Below, piece by piece: positions 21,837 to 34,331 of a DNA stretch of 64,000 nt. Made by a program: the position numbers and the translations under genes. Source of the stretch: Scilla litardierei (lineage: Eukaryota; Streptophyta; Magnoliopsida; Asparagales; Asparagaceae); NCBI GenBank assembly GCA_030789695.1, contig CM061136.1, positions 136,970,448 to 137,034,447 of the forward strand, read 5' to 3'. The notes under the pieces were generated by a model. It was given only the letters and a program-made list of their open reading frames with translations, was not told where the DNA came from and did no database searches. How positions within the stretch are numbered: the stretch's first letter is position 1; each line of letters starts with the position of its first letter.

Positions 21837-22802
21837 TTGTCAGTTTCGAGGACTCTCCACTACACTTCGGATGATATATTTTTTAGTGAGAGTATTTTGG
21901 GTTTGGATGGGGTTTGAGAGTTGTGTTGATGTATTTTTGAGCTTTTAGGGTTTCGGTGTTGGTTGTTTTGATACACTTTGAATGATGTTGCTGATGGTTA
22001 TTTTGTTGTATTTTGATGTTGACGATGATGATGTATCTTTTGATGTTTATATCCATGGTCGTTTGTATTTTGATGTACTCGTTGGGATATCTCTTTGGAT
22101 GTGCTCATGATATTATCATTTATATATATACATCGTCGTTCTCTTTGTCTTAATTCGTCGTGCACATTTAATATTCGTTCAAATGCATATAATGTGTGAA
22201 TACGTCGTTCGACGCATGAAAACTTGGTTAAATAGATTTAAATTCTAGAATTGTATATAATTGTTTTCCATGCACAAATTTAACCAAGAATATTGAATAT
22301 TGGAGAGTATGTTTCATTATTCAAGAAATGAATAATTATTTGGTATTTTTGATGATTTTTGATTTTTTTTATAATGGACATTTTGGCACACCTTGATTTG
22401 ATTTCCACATTTTTCCCTTGGTGTCAATTTGGTCCATCGTTATTTTCTACGACTCCCGATGTTTGATTTTCCATTTCCTAGTTGTTGTCGTTGTATGCCC
22501 CCCATTTTTGGGATAATGCCAAAGGGGGAGAGATAATGATAATAAATAGCGCAAATGAAAATTTAACTCAATTTCCAAGAATCTAGTTTGATATGTTAGA
22601 TTCAGGGGGAGTTAAGATACATATAAGGATTTTCAAAATCCGATATTTCGAAAATTGATTCTCTTTATTTATCTTACTCATCTGATTGATGCAATTCATA
22701 TATATTCATTTTGGAATTAACGTGTCATCAATGCAGGGGGAGTAAGTATTTTACATTTGAATCATTATTTTTGATTATTATTTATGTTGGTTTGTCATCA
22801 CC
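21837..22802 (+). other. 3' non-coding region with repeated purine tracts
   Basis: AT-rich. GGGGGAG motifs occur near 22509, 22601 and 22733 before the proximal tract at 22803. Repeated purine tracts before the 3' LTR are a known Sirevirus trait. Confidence 0.6.
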
Positions 22803-22816
22803 AAAAAGGGGGAGAA
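22803..22816 (+). promoter_or_regulatory. Polypurine tract of the young Sirevirus
   Basis: AAAAAGGGGGAGAA directly before the 3' LTR, preceded by TTTGTCATCACC, the Sirevirus signature. Confidence 0.9.
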
Positions 22817-24459
22817 TGTTGAATATTGGACTCCCCGGATTTGGTTTTGATGATGAGCAAACATAAATAATCCATGAACTAACAATTTGTGAGCGCAGTA
22901 TTGGAGATCGTCGCCAAATTCACGAGAACATTCAAAGCGACATCTCAATACTTCCCAAAGCTCGTATTCATGCCTAAAGCTTCGTTGAAGCTCTTGCGCC
23001 ATTTTGGAAGTTATGAAGATTCAATCGAAGCTCTCGAAGACCGTTTATTAAGGTTTTATTTATAGTATTTTAGCTTCGATATATAGAATGTTAAGCCTTG
23101 AGTATATCTTACGTTTCTATCTTCATTACGCTCATTTCGTAGCTCTAGGATCCTTGCACAAGTTCATTCTAACTTCCTCGAGGCGTCGCGCTTCGATTCG
23201 GACTTGTATGTGCATGTTAGTTGGTACAAGAACAAGTACTGACCGACTAGATGGTGATCTAGTCGGTCGGCAACTGTTCTTGGACCGACTAGTTTGATTC
23301 CTTAATTTCTTGGACTTTACTGTTTACAGTTAGTCGGTCTACGTTGACTCACCGACCGACTAGTTTGTGAACTAGTCGGTCAGTGATGCTTCTTTGACCG
23401 ACTAGTTGTGACTTACTGTTCATGCTAAAATTCTCCTATGCTACTGTTTATCGTTAGTCGGTCTAAGAACGTTTGGTGACCGACTAGTTGACAATTTAGT
23501 CGGTCAACTTTTGTTCTTGGACCGACTAAGTCACTTTGTACTCAGACTAATTCTTTTTGCTCTTAGTCGGTCTACGTTCACTGACTGACCGACTAGTTGT
23601 GAAACTAGTCGGTCAGAAAGTCTTCTTGGACCGACTAGATTTCTAGGTCTGAAATTCTATCTCTTCTCAGATCTACTCTTAGTCGGTCCATGCTGTTTGA
23701 CTGACCGACTAGTTGATGAACTAGTCGGTCAGTGATTGTTCTTTGACCGACTAATTCTCACAGATTTCTATCCGTTGGAGAATGACCTAACTTGTTTTTA
23801 TGGGACCCTATAAATACGAACCTAGGTCATTTCTATCTAGGTTAGAGCTGCCATTAAGAGATTCATTGAGTTCTAAAGAGATAGCCATTCTCACTCTAAT
23901 CTAAAGCTCTCTTCCTCACAAGAAACCCATTCTCTCTCATTTCTAGATCTAGAATCCATCTAGAGAGAAGGTTGTTCTTGGTGAGCTCTTCAAGCTATTG
24001 CTTGATCCAAGTCTCCAAATCATTCCTAGGCACCGATTGCTAGTCATTTCCTTGGTGCTAGGTCTTGGTGACTTCATCTTCCTCAAATCCTTCATTTCAC
24101 CATTTGGGTAAGAAAAACTCAAGGTATAGGATTTTGTGGTAAGATTGTTTATTTCATATTAAACTCTTTAATATTGCTTTGTGATTCTCTTGAGTTAGGG
24201 TTTCTAACTCAAGTATCCGGAGGGGATCTGGGTGGTTGGGACGTAGGATCACCGGGAACAAGTCGGGGAGACTTGGGTAGATCCGAACCCATTAACATCA
24301 TTTGTTTGCATTGTTAATTTTGTGTTGTCATTCAATTTAAGCTTCCGCAAATTGATTTGGTAGTTGTTTGCAATTTAATTTGGAATTATACTCTTTATTA
24401 TTTTAAAGTACTATTCACCCCCCCTCTAGTACTTGTGCAGTAGCTGGTAGGGCATTACA
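22817..24459 (+). repeat. 3' LTR of the young Sirevirus (1643 bp)
   Basis: Nearly identical to 12103-13853, with its own hairpin array (about 23240-23756) and TATA box (23809-23816). It lacks 108 bp present in the 5' LTR (junction near 24190). Confidence 0.95.
23809..23816 (+). promoter_or_regulatory. TATA box, 3' LTR of the young Sirevirus
   Basis: TATAAATA, the same context as 13095-13102. Could drive transcription outward from the 3' LTR. Confidence 0.55.
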
Positions 24460-26656
24460 TATAGTTCAAGTATACAACCAAGTATACATCCATCTATACT
24501 ACTATATCACATCCAATATGTATGCAACCTTACTAACAATATGTATGCAACCTTGCTAACATACATACATAAGTAAGTAAATCCATATATTGATGCACTT
24601 ATGGTAAATAATCATACACCAATAATGATACACATTGATATGGTGCACCACATATCAAGTGGGTAACCATACGCAAATATATCACTTAAGCACATAAGTA
24701 TAAACACTTACAATTATATAGTCAAATATATATAATAGTTCGCACACCAGAATGTACACAATAAATATCACTATAGTAAATAGTCCTGTCAGCAAATATG
24801 TATATTATATCAACCTTCTATTACACACTCACTTTATATATATACAAGAATACATACATATATGTTCATATCCAATATTCACTCACGTAAATCTATATTT
24901 AACCACATATGCACTGCACAAGTATACTTACATACAAACAGTCAACGTAACACATATTCAATGTATATATATACACACACATATACATATGACACTATAT
25001 ATATATAGCACAAGAATTATATTAATTCAGTACATATATACACACACACACTCTTGTATACACAATACATATACATATATAAATCTCATTCATATTCTAC
25101 ACTCACATATTATCACATGATATATAAGTACACTAAAATTGCATAAATTGGCATACCTACTTATGTATATCTATACACACAAATTAGTAAGCCAATATAT
25201 TTCACACACTACTTATGGTACACATCCAATTGTAGCTATACTCATATATACATATCTCACTATATCAATTTACACAACCACATTTATAGTATGTATACAC
25301 ATACACGTCATCACGTAGAGTCGCATACAATAATACCAACACACACAGATATTGACATAATGATATATCCATCCAACACCGGTGTAAGCGTATTCGCTTA
25401 CAGTCAGACATGCAACCATATACATCTTTCATATATGTATCAAATACACAACTCTAGTACACCTAGGGCATGCCCACTCACGCTTGATTGGAAAACAAAT
25501 ATCCGCACATGGATTTACACAATCAGCATGTACAAATACATCACATATTACCAATACATCCGGTATACCGTATCTATACATCTCTAAGAGTTCAATCAAC
25601 TATATCGGTCCATGATACACACTATAAATATATATACATACTTACTACTTACATCTCAATCAATACAGTCACTCTATTGCACCTACATCTGATAGTGCAA
25701 CCACATACTAACACATATACTTATAATATCACATACTAACGTATAGTCACACATGTAGCTAAGATAGTAGCATATACATGTATGTATAGCTACAGATACG
25801 AACATAAGTATAGCACACATATACATTCGACAACGGACATACAACACTTGTATATTCATACAAACACATAACCGCATACAAATATTATTATTCCATGTAT
25901 ACCATCATACACTCTTATACATCCACATGTACATCCACCCAGACGTACAAGCAACATCTATATACCAACACATACATCACGAATTTATTTATACACTAAT
26001 ATTTATACACACAAATACTCCATATATATAAACATCCCTCAGATATCCATATACAAATTATCTCCTTACATCCCTTAAATATATAATTCAGTATTTATAC
26101 CTACAACTATACATAAAATCATATAGTCATCCACATACACTCAGATGTAGATAAAACATGTATTAGCACATATTTATATACGACGCACAATACTTCATTA
26201 CACAGATAGTATGCCTCACACTTAGATTTACACATAATATATTATCTACTTCTTAATTCAGATAAATAACATTTCTATACATACACCTCATAGTTCGTCC
26301 ATATACGAACACTTATACTATGAGTTATAAGAATACACACAAGTAGTCATACAAGTATCTATAATGCTGCTTACTTACAGATATATCTATAGATACATGC
26401 CTATAGGAATACATGCCAATATGCACGCAATACTAATATATCCATGCAAACACGTACCCATCCATACATATATGTATACATACAAACAACTACCCATGTT
26501 TACCCTCAAGAAGCTATGTGCCTCAGTTCTCCTAATATCCGGAACTTACCCTAAGGCCGATCACCTACCCACCATAGGACACAACTACCCTTATGGAGCA
26601 TTACCCGTACTATCCTTACGCATGCCGCAGTGCGGAGACCTGCAAGGGCCACCAAC
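24460..26656 (-). other. Guanine-poor interior of the LARD-like element, right part
   Basis: About 2.2 kb of TACACATATA-like sequence, strongly depleted in guanine on the plus strand. Open frames here (such as 24752-25120) are rich in Tyr, Ile, His and Thr because of composition and are not genes. After 26500 it becomes more balanced. The minus-strand sequence next to the right LTR starts GTTGGTGGCCCTTGC; only its first bases resemble the usual Met primer site. Confidence 0.75.
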
Positions 26657-27841
26657 TGTAACGACCCGGTCTCCGGGATACCCGATAAGTACGAATCTGT
26701 ATCATGTATTCCCGAAGAGGCGATTGTTACGTAGAAAGAAAGAAAAGAAGAGAGTAGGAAGAACACCGCAGGTACTACGCACATGCTGGGAAGTACAAGT
26801 AAAACTCCATCACAGATAAAAACACTGAGAAAATAACAAAAGTACAATATTACATTTTATTGATACATTGATACATCTTATACATACACCAACATCTTCA
26901 TATTCACAACTCTAAGTACAAAGGTCCACCCGAAAATGAAATACCAAAGGTACAAGTCTCTCATCATACCCCTCATCACCCAATACCACAACTGATCACC
27001 AACTCCAAAGCTCCAGCCGCTATCTCCAACCTCCAACTCACATGAACTGAAAGTCAACAGGGGCACGTCAACGCGTGACCCAGTAGAAACTCCTAACACT
27101 CTAGTAGAGCCCAGTTTTAGAACTGGTTTACCTACATAGGGGAGGGTAGTCTAACAAGTAAGGTTCATGGTGCATAAAAGTGATCACATTCCAACATGCG
27201 AACTTAGTTATAAGGACTTGCAAAACATGCATATGAAACCATATTATGAAATGCGGATATTGAAAGGAAGCATAAGAACATGTTACCATGGGATAGCAAC
27301 ATTAAAGTAAACAAAAGTAAGGAGACATGAGATAACAACATTTATAAATTAAAGACAATTACTATAAGTTGTTGATTCACATATTTGGAACCCGTGTAAA
27401 CCGTAGGACACTAAGGAGGCGGACTTCACCCAGGGTGGGTGAAAAAGTGGTACCCCAACCAGCAACACGAGCACCGGAGGGGGCCTCTTGCAACTCCGTA
27501 CCCGAACGAGGCAAGGTACTGGAGCGAGACCAGCTCGGTTTTTCTGTCGGACAAACGGAGAAAACCATCAATTACCGTCATGGTGCGACACGGGCACACC
27601 ACCGGCCTCTCTAGCCCTCTCCAACTCCCCTTCTGGGGCAACACATCAGGCGAGAAATCATAATTCATATGTCCACTCCTTAACTCCTAAAGTTTACCCG
27701 TTTCCCCCTAACCCGTGTCACCCTCCTTTAGGAGGACTGATACATTCCTCATTCTCACTCTCAGTTTTTAAGATGTTACTTCGTTTGTCAACGAATCATC
27801 TAGCGGTCTTGAATACCGCTTTTAACCAACTTTTAACAAAT

Positions 27842-27880
<39 letters not shown>

Positions 27881-29593
27881 TCAATTAAAGAATTCCATGG
27901 AATATCATCACAAACTCATCGTTATGAACATCCTAATGTGAGCACAAAAGCATAAATAAATTGAACTTAAACATTATTGACATAACGAATATTTCATGAA
28001 CCATCTGCATAATTACATGTATCAAGAGCATGTCATTGAGAACATGATTAGCACAAACAAACTTAACTTCAAACAAAACTACACCTTGATAAGTACTAAG
28101 CAAAATTAGCATATGAACCTGTCAAAACTGTTACAGCAGAAATAATATCACTTTTAGCCTATCTACAGTCAGAATTTGTCTCTGGTCCCTTTACAAAAGT
28201 TGTATATATGGGTGTTTTGCATTGCCATACCAAATTTCATAAAATAATATGATATGAATGATTTAGTGTGATCAGTTTAGTAACAGATGACAATTACTAA
28301 AAAACCGAAACATTGCATCAACTTCATCAGTGCTTTTCTCCCATTTACAAGCAGATATGGGTGAAATACAAAATTGGGTATTGTGAATCTTGAAGAGTAG
28401 TTGTCCAAAATGTCCTAGAACATCTAATTTCAATAAGAATTGTGGCCGAAATCTTGGTTTTAATACAAAGTGTCAAAACTGCCAGAAATTGGACAAGTTG
28501 CAGAATAAGTCATATTTCTCCTACATTCTGAATTGAACATATATCATATGTTATATGATGTTGGGGTATGACTTCGAGATCTACATGAATATTTTTTTTT
28601 CAGATTTTTATTTTATCTAAGTTGGGAGATATTCTCAGTTTAACAGAGAATAAAAATACTGGAATTTCAGAACAGTTTTGATTGAAACACCAGTTTGCAT
28701 ATCCGAATTTTTATAAAATCATACGGCTATAATTTGGGAAAATGATCAAAATGAAAGTTGTTCATAACACTGAGATACCCAACCTATAAAATTTCCAAAG
28801 CATTCCCATTATCCAATTAACCCCAGGACTTAGTCAAAGTTTCAGTTTTTCTGGATCAAATTTCAGCATGAAAAAGTTAACTCAATTCTCCTTGTCCTAA
28901 AACTAAATTCTACCTAGGTGAAAGGAATTTCTACCTCCAAAGTCCTCCAAAATTTCTTTGGCCCTTCTTAGTCCTTGAAGAATTCTTGGGCCTCCTTCTT
29001 CAATCTCCTATCTTCAAGCTCCAAAATGGCTTCTAAAGATGGATTTGGGATGATTTTTGAGGTGACTTTTGATGGAGGAATGATGAGGAAAGAGAGGGGG
29101 TGCTTGGAAGAGTTCTTGGTGGAGAGAAAAATGAAGCAAATGAGTGAAAGAGGGAGAGACAAAATTTTGGCCAGAATTGGGAAGGAGAGGGAGAGTGAGA
29201 GAATATGAGATTTTCTTGTTTTTTTTTGTTTTTCTTTGCCTAGATTTTAGGTCTCCCTAAAACCCTCTCATCCTTTCATTTAATCAAAGTCTAAGCCATG
29301 TGTCTCCTTCTTAATTAGCAAGATGACACCTAATAAGCTAAGGTGTCATGGTAAAACAATTTTGGAATTTGTATTTTGCAAAAATAAAAATACATGTTGA
29401 AATACCATATACGCCATAAATACAAGTATTCATCCAAATACTCCTATTTACTAAATTCAAAAGAAGAGTTTAAAATCTTTTAAAAATAATTCCTACACCA
29501 AAATATTTAAAGAAAAAATACGAGGATACTCCCAATACGTATTTACGCCAAAATACGTATAAATACGCGTACATATGGAAACGGGGTATTACA
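26657..29593 (-). repeat. Right (5') LTR of the LARD-like element (2937 bp)
   Basis: TGTAACG...TATTACA. Uninterrupted copy of the left LTR, with (ATC)13 at 27842-27880 and the intact CTAAG site where the left copy holds the solo LTR. Followed by target duplication CACGC (29594-29598). Confidence 0.93.
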
Positions 29594-30480
29594 CACGCTA
29601 AACCAGCGGAAATATATTCTGCCTCTGTGTTAGATAATGAAACAGAATTTTGTTTTTTGCTAAACCAAAAGACCAAAGCATGTCTAAGAAAATGACACGT
29701 GCCACTAGTGCTCTTTCAATCAGATTTACAACCAGCAAAATCTGCATCACTATATTATAATAAGTCATATGTGATAGTTTTTGGGTAAAATAAACCAAAA
29801 TCAGAAGTATGTTTAACATATCTAATTATTCTTTTCACGGCAGTAAGATGTGAAACATTTGGATCTGCAATGACAAATGCCTATCTACTTTTATTCAAAG
29901 AAGTTACTCTTGAAGGACCAAATAAATCCAAGTGTAGAAGTTCTAATGGTCTCTTTGTTGTGATAATGTCCTTTGATTTAAAAGAAGATTTATGCATTTT
30001 CCTTGTTGACAAGCATCACAGAAGTGTTTGTGTTTGAATGAAATGTTTGGCATTACATAAACTAATTTTTGTTTTGAAATATGTGCAACATTTTTGAAAT
30101 CAATGTGTCCAAAACGTTTGTGCCATAAAAGTGTGTTGTCTGATAAAGCCATTAAACAGTGATTGTGAGTGGCAATAGACATGCATATGAAATAAATATT
30201 ATTCCTACGCTTGCCACGAAATAAAATAGATGGCATATCAGAATTAAAAACAATACAATCATGTTGTTCAAATATAATTGTAAAATTCTTATCACATACC
30301 TGACTAATAGACAGTAAAGTGTGCTTCAAACCATCAACCAAGAGTATGTTATCAATGGTAGGCTTATCTGGATTTCCAGCTGTTCCAATACCAATAATAT
30401 TTTCTTTGTTGTCTCCAAAGGGATTGTGCCTCCATATTTGAATTAAACGGGTGAAAGTAAGTTAATATTGCCAGTCATAT
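29594..30480 (-). pseudogene. Copia pol fragments: pre-integrase fused to RT end/RNase H, copy A
   Basis: Minus strand. 30341-29943 holds the pre-integrase region (DGLKHTLLSISQVCD, LLWHKRFGHIDF, FCDACQQGKC). At about 29870 it jumps directly into the RT C-terminus and RNase H (29819-29599: GLAKNKILFH in one frame, VFWFSKKQNSVSLSNTEAEY in the other). The integrase core and most of the RT are deleted. The RNase H frame is cut at 29599 by the LARD-like element and resumes at 6073. Confidence 0.8.
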
Positions 30481-31593
30481 GTTTTGAACATCCACAATCT
30501 AATATCCATCTTTCTTTCATGTGTACCTGAAAGATAAACAGGAAACAATGGTACCCTTCACTTTAGGGTCCTTGCGATTAGATTTTAGGAAGCCAAACCC
30601 AAGTAGAATTTGGCTTTCTTATATAGTTGCTAGAATGAACAATTGATTGCAAATAATTAGAAATGAATAAATTTCTATCGTATAAACATGAATCCTTAGG
30701 AACCAATATATTAAGTGTATTAGGTTTCTTAGGAGATGCATTCGAACTATTTCTAATGTTTGAAATATTTCTTTGTGATTATTTGCTTTCTTTGTGTAAA
30801 CGAATGCATGATTCTTCTTCAGTGGTCTAACAAAGATTGTTTTCCCACTAGATGAAGATGTGTTACAAGATTTGGATATATTCTTATGTGAATAGACCAA
30901 TCCTTGTCTATGAATTGCTGGATACTGAAATTAAAGCAAATAATCAAGATTAGTCTTACATTTGTTAAATTTATTAACATTAGCAGACATCTCATCATCT
31001 TAAGTGATGAAACACTATTATCCAATTCGGATGGACGTGCAAGTAATCCTTGATTCTGATTTTTGAGAATTTCATTCTCTTTATTCAGCTTCAAAATTTG
31101 AGAAGACAATAATTCTTTCTTAGTGTTGATTGCATTAGGTTAAGTGCATTTAGATGAAAGTTCTTGATGTTCAAGAACAAGAGCATCATTGCTCTGTTTC
31201 AAAGACTTGTGTTGTGCATTTAGTATTTTGAAACACATGTAAAGATCATTAAAAGCATCCAATAGTTCTTCATTATAAAAAGAACTTACATCGCTTTCAT
31301 CATTTTGTGCCATAAAGCACATATTGGCATTTTCTTCATTATTGTTGTCTTCTTCATTAGAAGATGAAACCTAAGTTGCTGCAAAATCTTTCTTCATTCT
31401 ATCAAACTTTCTTTCTTTCTTGGCATATTCATTGTTGTTGTTGAAGGTATTGTACTTTGATTTGAGAAGTAGACAATCCTTCTTGTAATGTACTGGTTTA
31501 TTACAATTGAAACAAAGAGAAGAAGCAGTATTCTTAGATTTAAAATTTTTATATTTATCTTTTCTTAAGAACTTTTTGAAGTTCATAGCAATG
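30481..31593 (-). pseudogene. Gag C-terminus and protease start of the minus-strand Sirevirus
   Basis: In minus order: NFKKFLRKDKYKNFK, then a zinc knuckle with all four ligands (CFNCNKPVHYKKDC), an acidic stretch around 31320, coiled-coil-like frames (31322-31140, 31109-30819), SGKTIFVRPLKK and the protease site near 30500. The protease reads D-C-G where D-S/T-G is normal. Many stops and frameshifts. The N-terminal half lies at 44082-44844, beyond the Athila-like insertion. Confidence 0.8.
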
Positions 31594-33254
31594 TGACTCA
31601 CCTCAAAATGTGTGAGCGCTACTCCCAAGTATAGGAGATCGAACAAGTAATAATCCTTGTGAGTCCAGGTATCGTATCCACATGACAAATAACCTGCAAA
31701 ACCACGAATTTCAGTTTATAAAGAGTAATAAAACGACGAGAAACAAACACCTTTCAGGTATAAAGATATGGTGTCGGGGTTTAACATAATAAAAGAGAAT
31801 CCTACGATAACTACGACGAATTCGATACTATGGTACTAATATGGAGAGTATGCGTTGGTTGTGATTTTGTTAGGGTATATGCAATCAATGATTATTAATA
31901 TCTTTTCTATAACTCAACGTTTCATCCGGCTAGGGCATGAAAACGTCGGAAAGTGTGGCGATAAAGCGCATAAAAACGCGCCAAAGAGTAACCACGTATA
32001 ATAACGATTTCATGATGAAAATACGCACAAGTGCCCTCTCGGGTCACGATACATCCTCTCAGATCGCATCACGAATAAGTCTTACTCAGATTATATTCAA
32101 TTCAAGCATGCCCACGTCTCCGTATAACATACCCAAACAAGATATATGTAGAAATCGACAAAATACGTGATTATAACATGCAAATAAGGCAAAAAGATAT
32201 CGAAATCAAAGAATGCGACACCCTAAATACATCACAACCAACACATATGAAGATTAACCATGCATGAAGAGAAAATATTCAGTATTCATAGACAAATACA
32301 TCACCAAACACTCAAAATACGTGAATAATACTTCAAATACAAGCCAAATATGCAAAATACAAGGCAAAAGACAGGGAATTTATCACCAAATCTCTCCAAT
32401 AGACCCTAAATCTCCTTTAGATGATAGCTCCTGCCTCTGTCTCCAGGGCCTCCAAATCACACGCCAAAATACGGCTCCCAGAGCCCCAAATATGCCAGAA
32501 TACACCCAAAAACCCTAAAATACGCTTATATATTAGCATTGCAGGTTTGAGAGTTGTTATCAGGTTCAGATACGCTTCAATAATGCGCTCAAACCCAAAA
32601 TCCACCGTCGCTTGAGATCTTAGCCGCTCGATTGCGACGGGATCGCTCCACGAGCTGACGCGTGTCCCCGGATGCCGCTCGAGTCGCTCGCTCCGTTTGA
32701 ATCCGATTTCGAATCGGTCTTCAATCTAGAACGTCAGATCAAAATCTAACGGTTTCAAAGTGGCCACATCGTCCGGATGATCGAATCTCCGCTCCATCTA
32801 CGTACATCGCTTGTGCGCCATTGGATGAACGATCGACGGACCATTGTCAGCCGCGTCGCCCCGCTGCGTGGAGCGTTGGATCAGGCGGGAACAACGGATG
32901 ACTGCCACGTGTCGAGGCAATGAGCGCACGTACGTCGGCATCGTATATACACCGTATTTCCCTCGTATTTCTTTAATTAAATGGTATTCTACATTCAAAA
33001 ATTCATATAAATTAGCACAGATCTCAGAAAAATACAAATAAATAGTCGTTGGAATCGTGAGATCAAAATCTTTGCATGAAAAATGTGAGAATGCCAAAAT
33101 ACTCAATAAAATTCTGTTTTGTGCTTAAATCAAGTGATTGCTCTAATAAATGACAATATTCAAAATACGATTGTATTAGAGATCAAATACATATCATATA
33201 TGCACAAAATAGGGCTAAATGATGTGTTAAATATGCAATATTCAACCCAAATCA
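31594..33254 (-). repeat. Left (3') LTR of the Athila-like element (1661 bp)
   Basis: Aligns throughout with 42424-44081, visibly more diverged than the LARD LTR pair. Ends in CAACCCAAATCA before the purine tract. Contains ORF-like stretches of no recognisable family. Confidence 0.9.
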
Positions 33255-33266
33255 CACACCCCAACT
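33255..33266 (-). promoter_or_regulatory. Purine tract of the Athila-like element
   Basis: Minus strand AGTTGGGGTGTG directly before TGATTTGGG, the start of its 3' LTR. Confidence 0.6.
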
Positions 33267-34331
33267 AGCGATTTGCTAGTCCATAGCAAAAAGAGCGATT
33301 ACGTCGGATGATAAGTAAAAATAGTAATTCTATCGATCATTTATGGCGTGGCTAAATAATACGCTTTCCAACATGATTTTGACCATTAATATACACAATC
33401 CATGAATAAAGTCAATCACATGATATTTTCTTTAATCAAATTTGAATAAACAACATGCGAGCATCGTCTTGTGCAGGCGAAAGTAAGACACGACGTCATA
33501 TCATAGTTTTCTCATTTCCAAGGGTTTGGCATCTCATAAAGATAGTTCAAATCATGAGCATTGAAGTTGCTTAGTTTATTCAACATTTCCTTTTTTTCTC
33601 TTTCTTCTTCTTTTTTGACGACTTAGAATGATTCATGTAACGAGCTTTCAGTTAATGATTCCTAGGCCAGACGACCTTTGGGCATTAGGCTTAGAAGAGC
33701 CCCTCAAACTTACTAACTCAAATCATCTATGTTTCATTTTCTCCCTTTTTTGGATGCACTCATTCATCGACGCGAATCTCCAATGCTTCCTAAGACACGA
33801 AGGCCCGGCTAATTAATGAACTCAAGGGAACGATGCATTTTTTTTCTTTTTCTCTCTTTTTATTGTTTTATTTTTTCGTAAGTAACTCAACACCCATTCA
33901 TCGAACATAAACAGTAGTAACAAATGCAAAATTCCTCTTCAACTTGAAGACTGTTTAATAAATCGTGTATACTTAAGCTTTTGCATCGCAATAGCATGCA
34001 TGAAATAAATTCAAAATATTTCGAGATATTAATCATGGAAATTGAAAGTTTTCATAAATAGCATATTAATGAGTAATTCCATGAAGAAATAAAAATTAAT
34101 TCAAGCCAAAAACGATTTTTAGAACTCAATCTATGCATAATCATCCGCTAATGTGGTATGTGAATGAGTTTTAAATGACGAGAATGGGTGATTTATTATT
34201 TTTTATCGCTTTATTTTAAAAAAATCCTAAGACCTCATACACTCCCCCCAACTAAAGATGGACATTGTCCGTAATGTCGAAAGGGGTATGAGTTTATTCA
34301 AAAGCAAGCATCCTAAAAAGCATATAAAAAT
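33267..34331 (-). other. Non-coding 3' interior of the Athila-like element
   Basis: AT-rich. Contains, on the minus strand near 34240-34256, TTTAGTTGGGGGGAGTG, the G-run motif typical of the region 3' of Athila/Tat gag. No supported ORF. Confidence 0.55.

Larger units (their letters stand above)
12103..24459 (+). mobile_element. Young, nearly complete Sirevirus (Ty1/copia)
   Basis: Flanked by TATAG (12098-12102 and 24460-24464). LTRs are 12103-13853 and 22817-24459, TG...CA ended. A Met primer site follows the 5' LTR and the tract AAAAAGGGGGAGAA precedes the 3' LTR. Order: gag with coiled coil, protease, integrase, RT and RNase H, then a separate accessory ORF. I count nine substitutions between LTRs by eye over about 1.64 kb, plus one 108-bp deletion in the 3' LTR, so it is younger than the element it sits in. 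Pol is interrupted by stops, so this copy is probably not autonomous now. Confidence 0.93.
6079..29593 (-). mobile_element. LARD-like non-autonomous LTR element, probably Ty3/gypsy
   Basis: Starts TGTAACG and ends ATTACA, flanked by the 5-bp duplication CACGC (6074-6078 and 29594-29598). The LTRs are about 2.9 kb: 6079-8703 plus 11096-11393, and 26657-29593. Minus orientation is inferred from a purine tract (GGTGGGTAGAA on the minus strand) adjoining the left LTR. Without nested inserts the interior is about 2.9 kb and non-coding. I counted roughly 40 LTR differences by eye, about 1.4 percent. Nested inside are a solo LTR (8704-11090) and a Sirevirus (12103-24459). The gypsy assignment comes from LTR and purine-tract style only, since no gag or pol exists to test it. 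Confidence 0.85.

Noticed and set aside
24752..25587. Open frames of 98-122 aa in the guanine-poor region
   Set aside because: Tyr/Ile/His/Thr-rich composition follows from the TACACATATA sequence. No codon signal.
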